DNA of 64,000 bases, taken from the NCBI GenBank assembly GCA_949358305.1, contig OX442317.1, positions 16,000,491 through 16,064,490 of the forward strand, read 5' to 3'. Shown here in pieces: positions 52,925 through 62,244 of this stretch; position 1 is the stretch's first letter; the number at the start of each line of letters is the position of its first letter. Source of the DNA: Strigamia acuminata. Lineage: Eukaryota; Arthropoda; Chilopoda; Geophilomorpha; Linotaeniidae. The translations under genes were made by a program, and so were the position numbers. Under the pieces are notes generated by a model that did no database searches, was not told the DNA's origin, and saw only the letters and a program-made list of their open reading frames with translations.

Positions 52925-53101
52925 ATGGCTCAACAACCGTTTTCCGTATTTGACTTTGAAGAAGGAGATAATGAAAGAGATAATTTAAATCTAAGTTATC
53001 AACCTTTAGGAGAAAAAGAGCAGGCAAACTTAGATCTAAGTTACCAACCGTTATTTGTGATCCTAAGGGAAGCAATACTTCATGTAAAAAACCATGGATA
53101 A
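52925..53101 (+). pseudogene. Short gag-start remnant of element D
   Basis: An ATG at 52925, in the position of a gag start, encodes 58 residues with the repeat LSYQPL occurring twice and then stops. No capsid domain or zinc knuckle follows. It could be the vestige of gag or a small ORF particular to this non-autonomous family. Confidence 0.4.
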
Positions 53102-53289
53102 ACGAAATCAGTGGATAAATCCAGATGATGTTCCGTTAAAATTGGTGGATTCTACACTAAATATCAATCAAAGTCATTTGATTGTAAGGAGATACACTTA
53201 TCAAAAAAGAGGAGGAAGAAACCTCCTCAAATACTGAAAAGAGTAAAGACTTAAAGAGTTCGCGCCCACTCATTCGATCTACACAGACG
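53102..53289 (+). other. Internal non-coding stretch of element D
   Basis: Broken frames only; probably decayed gag or pol sequence. Confidence 0.4.
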
Positions 53290-53559
53290 ATGAACGCCGA
53301 ACCAGAAACAGAGTCAAATGAATGTGAAGAAACTTTGATTACAAACCAATGTTTGCAATCGGCACATACACGCCGACGTGTTCGAATGCCAACTCAAAAC
53401 CCAGGTTTGCAGTCGCTAGAAACACGACATAAGTTCCACTATACATCACCATGTAACTGTCCAAGAAAAAAGGGCCGAAAATCGTTAAAGCAAGCTAAGA
53501 GAGCTCGGGAATTCGCAATTGCGAGAGCTCACAATTTTAAAAGGAATCTTGTTGACTAA
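53290..53559 (+). pseudogene. 89-aa basic ORF near the 3' end of element D
   Basis: It starts at ATG 53290 and ends at 53559. The product is Arg/Lys-rich with a CNCPRKKGRK segment. It may be the C-terminal remnant of Pol or of an ORF3, but I cannot match it to either in A, B or C. Confidence 0.3.
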
Positions 53560-53914
53560 ACATGATAAGTAAAAATACGATGTCTTTTCTAAAGAATTGA
53601 CTATAGTCACGACAATTAAGGGGGACGTGATGATGCTTAATTGTCAATATTATCGGTAGAAAGTTTTATTGTCTATTAATAAACTTAACTAAAATACGTA
53701 GAACCAATTCAAATTTGTACTATTGGAAGAAATGTATCAATAAAGTTTAGCAAGAAAATCCTGAACTTAGGCAATCTAATTAAGTTAAACAACTCAATTC
53801 AGAATTGGAAGTCACAGCGTCTCCCAAGATATATCAAGCCTCACAAAGGCATTTATATCCATTAGAATAGAAATAAGTGAAAGTGTAAACACTTCCAATT
53901 ATTTAAGGGGGATT
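53560..53914 (+). other. 3' untranslated region and polypurine tract of element D
   Basis: No ORF. It ends in AAGGGGGATT directly before the LTR start TGTGAC, the same arrangement as AAGGGGGATG|TATGAC in B'. Confidence 0.75.
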
Positions 53915-55806
53915 TGTGACAAATTAATATGGCTATAAATGCCTATTGTGCCATTATGACGGTAATTTTACTGTATTTGCTTCTAAAACTGATAAGAGTC
54001 CTGAATAAAGTTATTTATGATGTTTCAGAAGCAGAGTTGTTATATTAATAAATATTAATTAACATTACTTCGTGATATCAAAGTATCACGGCCAAAAGTG
54101 CGAGATTTCGTCTGCTAAAAACCGCATTCGTCAATGCGCAATCTCGCCACTAGATGGCGCTATCGCAAATCAGCGGTAAATTCGAAATGCAGAAGGAAAT
54201 GAATAACAAGATATATATTAAATAAGTATTTAATATATTCACGTAAATTATTTAACTTAACAATAATATAAAGTTATATTATTGTATTGAAAGATTGGAA
54301 GAAAGAATTGGTCACATTCTTGGAAATGTGACCATGCGGATTAAAGGATTAAAATGTGTAACTTGGGAATGTGTCCCCGGTATCCATTTCCGGTCCTGGG
54401 TATCCAGATCCGGTTTTGCTAAAGGATTAGCATAATCTGAAGTTGCATCCCCGTATCCACTTCCTGCGGTACGAGATTGGTGGAACTTAATCCCACCAAG
54501 TATAAAACTCCCTGACAACAGGAAGTTAGTTAGTTCTTGATTTCTGGTTATTTGGTATGTTCCGCATGTCAAATAACTGTTTCTTACTCAGGGCATGGGC
54601 CTACCGGTCCATGCATAGCATGGCTCTGCTGAGCCATGCAACGCCGTCAACTGAAGACGAAGTTCGGACTGTTAATGTTTCCGTCAAACGGTCTTGCCGA
54701 GGAGAAAGCCTCCCGCATAAGTATCCTCGTGGTCGGACAATAGAATCACGTGTGATACCAAAGTATTTAGTAACCGTCAGTAGCACTGTTACTGCAAGAG
54801 ATTGACTCCATCACCTGATGGTGCCAAAGCAGTCTGCATGCAAAACATGCAGTTACCGCCAGTAGCACTATGTGTTTGGGAAAGTTATATCTCTTCGGTG
54901 ATGGTGCCAAAGCAGTCTACTTATGAGTAGTATCTCGGGTGATTAATTCTGTTGTGCAGAACTGCGGGCTATATCCCCCTGAATACCAGTGCCGTCTCTC
55001 ACCGCACTGTTATTTAGGGCACGCGCGATACTGTTCTGCTCAGCAAGGCGAACTTTGACGGCAATTGTGTGTTGCGATGTTTAACCTTTATTATATTTTG
55101 TAGTTGATAAAAAACATTAATTGTTTAAACTTGGCAACAAGTTAACAACCGAAGTAAGTCACGAGACTTATTTCACTGTATGACGAATCAAATTCGTAAC
55201 AATAAATTGCATACAATTTATTGAGTTAATTTATTAAACTCACAACGTCGCGAATTAAAATATAATTCGCAAGCGGAATCTTGAAGAATAAATGACTTCA
55301 TTTATTCATTACCAAATTCCAACTTTAGTTGTGGCGGTGCACATGAGTCAACCGCACCTCTCGGATCGAACCAAACAGCATTACACGGACCATTACACCA
55401 GATACGAACCAGGAACGCGAAGGAACGCGAAGGAACCAGTCTCACGATTACGGAGCGCCGACGGAAGCCGCGAGGACCCAGCCAGCCCGGCTATCTGATG
55501 ACATCTATACTCGGTCGAGCGGGCGTTTTGCCGTTCCCGAACCCCGGATCACCAATTACCGTAATCATATTATTTTAGGGCTGTTTCACAGCCGATTATT
55601 TGTATAGTTTAACTTGTAATTTAACTTGCCAAATGTCGGCATTAGAAGTTGTATAACTTTAGGAATTGACTTCATTGTTTAGTAACTATAAATGTAGCGT
55701 TTTGAGAAACTTGTTGTCTTTATTTTATCTCGTACTTTAATCACTTGTTCACGCGACTTATACCCGGTACTATCATGCGATAGGAGTTGTGGTCGTCACC
55801 GTCACA
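53915..55806 (+). repeat. 3' LTR of element D (1892 bp)
   Basis: Copy of 48913-50804 at an offset of 5002; translated ORFs in both copies are identical. It is followed by the target copy GATA at 55807-55810. Confidence 0.92.
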
Positions 55807-55810
55807 GATA

Positions 55811-56100
55811 TTTTAAATGATGACACTCATCTGCAGAGAATACCTTACCTAATTTTTTATTTGATACTTGAAAATATACAAGAAATACATCCTGATAAAG
55901 TAGACTTACCTGTCGATATATATAAACAATGTGAACAATCCATAGAGCCAATGCTGAATGTACACCAACTGTTAGTACAAAATGTACGCGAAAATGTAAA
56001 GAGTTCATTTGAACTAGATCCTGACGATGTAATCTTAGAAATTATACAAATATTTGATAAAAACTATCAAACAGGACTAAAACGCCCGTATTTTATTTAA
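55811..56100 (+). CDS. Unidentified protein, C-terminal part after element D
   Basis: It continues the frame of 48267-48912 with about 96 codons and ends in TAA at 56098-56100. The sequence (RIPYLIFYLILENIQEIHP, then DPDDVILEIIQIFDK) looks helical and globular. The apparent 103-aa ORF starting at 55789 begins inside the LTR and is not a gene of its own. No family recognised. Confidence 0.6.
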
Positions 56101-56162
56101 ATACCAATTGCTATAAAGTAGAGCAGAGTCTCAATATTCCAACTCTGTTGCGATCCTCCGGG
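56101..56162. other. Junction segment between unidentified gene and right palindrome arm
   Basis: These 62 bases have no counterpart in the left arm. They may be native 3' flank of the gene or filler at the rearrangement breakpoint. Confidence 0.5.
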
Positions 56163-56520
56163 ATAAATTGTTTTCCTTTGTATCTATTACAAAACGTGTT
56201 GGAACTTTTGTATTCTTTCTTGATTTTCCTAATGTGAGCATGGATAGTTTATTGCCTATTTCCACCAAACCCACCTGCTGCATATCTTGTAACATTTTAA
56301 TAAATATGGATCTCTGATTCACACCGAAAGAATAGAATTTTAAGTTCTTTTCAATATCTTTGGGTATTTCTTCATCTGTGGCAGTCCCTTGTTCCTCTTG
56401 ACATTGTGATGGTTGAAACAAAGTATAATAATTTGTATCAAGCAAATTCTGCGCAGCTAAATATGTATCATGAACCTTTTTACTTTGCCGGGAATTTAGT
56501 TTTATATTTTTTATTTCCAT
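56163..56520 (-). pseudogene. Inverted, truncated copy of the unidentified gene
   Basis: It has the ATG and first 119 codons of the gene at 48267, then runs off the end of the arm into unrelated sequence and stops 11 codons later (56131). It is a by-product of the inverted duplication, not an independent gene. Confidence 0.85.
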
Positions 56521-57021
56521 TTTTATATTCCAGTATTTTAAACAAAGCTATATGTATTAGTTTAATTTTCTTTTTTTAATTATAGTGTACTTTTTTTAAC
56601 AATAAAAATACGCTGCCGGTTTACATACGTAAATCCTTAGGTATATATGTATGATAAAAACATCACACAATTATGTTTTTTTTTGTTACATTAAAACACA
56701 TATATAAAATGGGCTAAAAAATTGCATAAAATTGAAAAAACTTACATGCGGGTTTTCTTTAGTAAAGTATCCGCTCATAAACAATTAAACATGTTTAAAT
56801 TAGATTACTATATGTGACAGCAACAGAACAGAAATCTGCGACAAAACATCTTTGTTTTGCTTTATTCTTTGTTTGCTTTATTCTTTGTTTTGCTTTATTC
56901 TTCATAGTATTTCCATAATAGCAACCCATTTTATTGTTTACGCACACAAAATTAATAATGAATTTTAATACGTATGAAATATCATTTTTCTTGTCTTAAT
57001 CTTTTTTTTTATCAATCATTT
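56521..57021 (-). other. Inverted copy of the gene's upstream region
   Basis: Mirror of 47766-48266, no ORF. Confidence 0.7.
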
Positions 57022-58226
57022 TGTCACGGTCCGTGTTCACGGGTACGAGTTGTACGCATTGTTTCCCCGTGTTTTGTGTTGTAATAAACCCTAATTGTTT
57101 CTACCTTATGTTGTTATTCATCCTATCTTTAGTTTAGCCTAATTCTCCTCATTTTTGTCTTTCTTTTCTCTTACTCTCTCCTAACTTTTCTTTCATTCTC
57201 TCACTTTTCTCTTATCTCTTCCTAGTTTTTCTATCTTAGTTTATAGTTTCTGATGCAATCCTATTTGCATTTCTATTCTGGTCAGTACGCGTCGTAGTGA
57301 GTCATACTCATCAGTATGCACCGACTGTACTGATTGGATACTGACTCTTCTGTGATTGGGTGAACTTGGTTGAGCCCAAGTTTATCTTTTCCCCTTTTTT
57401 CTGCTTTCTAGGCAGTTGAACTCAGTATCCCGACCGCGTAGGTGCTACTTCGGTAGCCAGTGATCATGGCTGAGTTTCGGCTCCTTTTCTAAACGCACTC
57501 GTCGTTTAGTCTCGCCCCGAAGTTCCGCAATTCGGCTTCGGGCTTTCATTCCATCATTATCCGAGTTAATTCTCGGCTTTTTAGCCACTTGTTTCCTTTG
57601 TTTTCCACCTCTTTACGTTGTGTTTTAAGCGCCGTGACGCGTCATTATTTAGGCAAGATAGGGTCGTTTGGCCTTCGATCTGAAATCTTTGTGTCATTTA
57701 TTTCATGTTACGCGCGTTTAGCTTAGTTTCGCCGCTCCACATCAGGAGCTTTAGCTTAATTAGGCGTAGATCGGAGTTTAGTTTAGATTCGTGTGACCGT
57801 GCGGGCCATAAGCACGAGTTAGCACGCGTTTCTCGCTTGATTTCGACAGCGAGGCAGTCGTTTAGTGTTGAGGTGATACTCGATTCCTTCGCGGACTTGT
57901 GCTGCTTTTGGCTCCGGGCATAGTCAAGTCTGGACATTCGTTCAGCTTGGTCTTACCGACGCGTCGAGAAAAGCGCATTTTCGTAGAGTTTTCGTGTTGT
58001 TCCCAACTTTTATGATTGCTAAGCAACTTCTGTCCCCCATTTTTAGTGCTCGGAATACCCGGCCAAATAAATATTCGTGTTTGATCGGGATCTGGAGTGT
58101 GTTAGCTACCGACATAAGGCGCACATTCACGGCTGGGCAGGTCTCGAGGACCAGGCTCCCAACATTTTCTGTATCGCGGCGTCTTTCAAACGCATCCAAA
58201 TCAGCTTGGAAACGCGATTCATTACA
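57022..58226 (+). repeat. LTR of element C, palindromic copy
   Basis: Mirror of 46561-47765. It is followed by the primer site at 58229-58246 and a 159-nt leader to 58405. Confidence 0.65.
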
Positions 58227-58405
58227 CGTGGTGCCGAAACCCGGGAGTATTCCGAGTTTTTCCCCAATTGCTACCCATATAAACTGCTTTTGCGGTGGGT
58301 GTGGCAATTGTCTTTGGAAAACAAAGGTACAAGTGGTGTTGTTATTTCACCACTTTTAAGTAGTAAGATCACTCATTTGAGTCACTGCTATTTTGCCTGT
58401 TTATT

Positions 58406-59130
58406 ATGGCAGAGGGCGGTCGTCAAAGAGACGATTCAAAGAGTGTATGGCCAACCTGGCTGCGTCGGGCTGGTGAGCGGTTTTGCGAAAGTCCGCCGCC
58501 TCCGCCCGACTCGCGGTCTAGGCCCAGATCAGTGCATGGTTTGCCCTTGGCGAGGGATGGTGGGCCGCCATCTTTCTCGCGTAAACGGGAGGGTGCCGCA
58601 GTTGGAGAGGCGGGAGTGTCTACTACAGACGGCTCCTACCGCCCAGACACCACCCCATCCACGCGTGAGTCGCAAATAGACACGTCAGCTTCGAGACTGT
58701 TGACCCCAACGGTAAGGCTGGGCCCCAGTGCGCCTCCGGGATCCACTCCCGAGGTCAATATCAGGAATGATGGTGGGGCTCAACACGAGCCAGATTGGTT
58801 GCGTTATCTGCAGACTGCCGAGCTGGCAATGAACGAACGCGTCATCCACACGATAAACCAGTTTAGTCGTAACATCGACCATAGATTGGTATACTGGAGA
58901 GACGAGACTCTGCAGGGGATTCGGGGAGTTGTTAGGGAAGAAATTGTGGCGCTAACTTTGCAGCCAGAGGAGGGGGTTATTCCACCAGAACCACAGAGAC
59001 CTCATAACCCTCTGTGTGGTGATGGACTTCCTCTTGGTGATGGTCAGGGGCCTGGAGGGGTTGGCTCACACATTCTAACGCCCAGCGAACTTGGCGGGCA
59101 AAGTGTAGCAGATCAAGGGAGAATGCAGTG
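58406..59130 (+). pseudogene. gag: Gag start of element C, palindromic copy, cut by B' LTR
   Basis: Mirror of 45657-46381: the same 241 residues. Unlike the left copy, its continuation does not exist in this arm, since the arm ends within the B' leader. Confidence 0.8.
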
Positions 59131-60890
59131 TATGACGGTTTATAAGTGCTATTTATTAATAACACGGCCGAATTCTAAGTGTTTTCGGCGAAACCCGCAT
59201 TTGTCAATGCTCCGAGTCGTCACTAGATGGCGCGATTATAATTCAGCGGTAAAATTGAATTGCGAGTTAAGAAACTGGTAAATAAATATAAGAATATATT
59301 TATTTGTATGAAACGACACTTTATTAGGATTAATATAAATATATATTAATAATTATTGTTCACACTAAGTGATGGGAATCTCTAGTTCAGCAGAAATGGA
59401 GATTTGATAATCCATCGATCAACCGATCGATGTGATTGGTGGATCCATTTCCGGTCCTGGGTATCCAGTTCCGGTTGTGGTGTGAATTAGCATATTGCTC
59501 CTCAGTATCCACTTCCGGTGATACGAGATTGGAGGGATTCGTGGAACCCATGTTCCAGTTGGTTGATTGGATTAATCCCTAATCCAGTCAGGTTATATAA
59601 ACCCAAACAACCGGCCATTCAGCAGCTCTGTTTGATTATTTTCTGTTTGGTATTGTTACTTAAGAAATATGATTCATTGTTCACGTAAAAAACCTTTTGG
59701 TTCTTTGTTGATTTATTCGCAAAGAACCGTTGCATGATTCTACAGAATCATGCCACCGCCGGCAATTGAAGTCGAAGTGCTGGGATCATTATGTTGCATA
59801 AGTGTTACAGTTTACGGTTGCGACGCCGAAGGAGAACCCGCCGTTGTGCAATTCAGTATCCTCCGGACAGGACCATGTGGTCTTTCTCGGTATGAACGTA
59901 TTCCGTTACCGCAAGTAGCATCGTTGCTGTTGAGAATTAGTTCCTTCACCGGATGGTGCCAAAGCAGTCTGTTTTACAGTAACCACGAGTAGCACCAAGT
60001 GTTTGGCAAGCTGATTCTCATGGTATTCGATGCCAAAGTAGTCGGTCTATTATTAGTACCGCGAGAGATTATACTGCTGTGCGGAGCCGCGAGCTATCGA
60101 CTCCTGTGTACGTGATACCGTCAATCGCCAGACGAACGACCGTGTTGCGACGCAGGGGACGCTTGATACCGTTCTGCATTGCAAGGCGTATATTTCTTTC
60201 GACGGCAATTGTGTGTTGCGACGGGAAGCCTAATCTTCACTTTATTTATAACAGCAAAACTTAATTTGACAACCAGTTGGACAAATCAAGTCTAAAGACT
60301 TAATCTTATATTGAACTCAATATAACCGATAAAGTTGATGACAACTTATCCGCGAAATATCTAATAGAAACTCACAACGACACGAATTAAATATAATTCG
60401 TAAGCGGAATATTGATAAGTGAATGGATACATTTACTTACACCAATATCCTCCCAAAGTTGTGGCGGTGCAGACAAAGTCAACCGCAATGCTCAGATCAT
60501 TCGATTTATCGACGTGCGATAATTTACACAAGCGAACCAAGGAACCAGCGAAGCCGTATCGGACTCCAGGACACAGCCATCCGGCTTAGATGACATCTAT
60601 AACCAGGTCGAGCGATGGGAAAACCGCTCCCATCCCATGGACACGTAATGATATTAGTATAGAGCCATTTGGCTAAACTTGTTGTATAGTTAAAATGGTT
60701 ATTTAACGGGCCAAATGTCGGCATTAGTCTTATGTATAAATTAGCTTTGATATTATTGTTTGCCAACAATAAACTATAGTGTGTTGATTGTATTGTCTCT
60801 TATATTTATCTCGTATTGTATTCACTGTATTTTATTGCGATCTCTTCCCGGTACCATTGTTAAATGGGAGTTGTGGTCGTCACCGTCACA
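59131..60890 (+). repeat. LTR of element B family, palindromic copy
   Basis: Mirror of 43897-45656, here in plus orientation. TATATAAA near 59595; tandem modules at 59905-60045; primer site at 60893-60910. Confidence 0.92.
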
Positions 60891-61548
60891 CGTGGAGGTC
60901 CCACCGAGATTAGGTTGCAATTAATTCGATTGAATTGTAAAAGTGAATTTTTTGAGATAAATAAGGCTAAAAAATTTGTAAATAAATTTTACAAATTGCA
61001 GTTTTAGAAAGTACATTCTGTTTTCTCGAAGAAAATGAATAATACAATTCTGGACGAAGGAATTGCAACCAGGAATTCTAAATCTATCACACGATGGTTG
61101 AGATAGATTTAATCGAAGTATTTAAAAACTAAAGCTTCGGAGAATTTGATGGATATAAAACACAGAATAGTTATATTATGATATTTACTTTATTTTTCCG
61201 TGAAAAAGTAAAAGTAAGACAAGTTTAAACATGTTTAACGAATCGCAAGACAAAGAAAACTTGCAGAATATGGAACTTCAAAGTAAAATCCAGTATTAAG
61301 GAGAAGATATAATAATTGGAAACAATTGACAAAGGTTGAAAGTGAATTTATTTTATTTTTATGAAATATACAATTTTGGGAATATTTACAAATAATCTCT
61401 CGAAGGAATTTTATTTTATCGGTAAAAACTAAAAAGTCGAAGAGAACGGACTTAGTAGAGAACTGATGACGAAAATGATACGTTCGTTATACAATCGTTT
61501 GATAACGAACCGGCCAATCAGGAACTAGGTGATCTAAGGATCCCCAGC
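60891..61548 (+). other. Truncated B' leader, palindromic copy
   Basis: It carries the tRNA-Gln-type primer site and then leader sequence that stops at 61548, 168 bases short of the gag ATG position. No gag follows. Confidence 0.8.
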
Positions 61549-62244
61549 TGTTGTAGTAAAATATGAGATCTATGAATACGCATTTAAGATGCAATTCTTG
61601 ATTTCTACCTCAAGGAGGGATTTAAAGGGATGAAGGAGGAAATGGCCCGATGGTATGAAGATGGATGAATGAAAAACAAAGAAAGAAAGGACTCAGATGG
61701 ATTTCAGGAGCATAAAAAAATGATGCTTACCCTTCAATTTTTAAATAAATAAATAAATAAATTATATTAATTTATTTAATTTATAAATAAATAAATAACT
61801 AATAAATTATATTAATTTAATTAATTAAAATAAATAACTACAAGTAATTCAATTCATTTACAAGTAATTCATTTATTTGTAAATATTTAATAAAAAATCT
61901 TAAATGTGTAATTCAATTAATTTACAAGTAATTCATTTATTTGTAAATATTTAATAGAAAATGCTAAATGTGTAATTCAATTAATTTACAAGTAATTCAT
62001 TTATTTGTAAATATTTAATAGAAAATGCTAAATGTGTAATTCAATTAATTTACAAGTAATTCATTTATTTGTAAATATTTAATAGAAAATGCTAAATGTG
62101 TAATTCAATTCATTAATTAATTAATTAATAAATAAAAAAATTCCTAAAAGTATGTTTCATTCTTAATCAATTTTCCTTTTTTTTAAAATTTATTTTTCTT
62201 TTATATAAAAAAGAATAATGATTTAGATTCATTCTGTGCTCAGA
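61549..62244. other. AT-rich non-coding DNA before the polymerase gene
   Basis: No ORF. It contains AT-rich simple sequence (61740-61840) and the 64-bp minisatellite. Confidence 0.6.
61845..62117. repeat. 64-bp minisatellite, about 4.25 units
   Basis: Units begin at 61845, 61909, 61973, 62037 and 62101 (partial) and contain TTACAAGTAATTCATTTATT and AATGCTAAATGTG. Units 2-4 are identical; unit 1 differs at a few bases. Confidence 0.92.

Larger units (their letters stand above)
48913..55806 (+). mobile_element. Non-autonomous LTR element D
   Basis: Two 1892-bp LTRs (offset 5002, no difference seen) flank 3110 bp of mostly non-coding DNA. A tRNA-Gln-type primer site, a gag-start-like ORF, a short 3' ORF and the polypurine tract AAGGGGGATT are present, but there is no protease, RT or integrase. 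LTR ends, U3 motifs, R/U5 modules and parts of the leader resemble element B, so D is a diverged, deleted relative probably mobilised in trans. Confidence 0.88.
56163..61548 (-). repeat. Right arm of the 5.4-kb inverted repeat
   Basis: Reverse complement of 43239-48624. It ends at 56163 inside the gene copy and at 61548 inside a B' leader copy, with no target duplication at either end. Confidence 0.93.

Noticed and set aside
43239-61548. Palindrome arms as terminal inverted repeats of a DNA transposon or of the Polinton
   Set aside because: Arm ends fall inside a gene and a retroelement leader, without target duplication or conserved termini, and the polymerase gene lies outside the palindrome.
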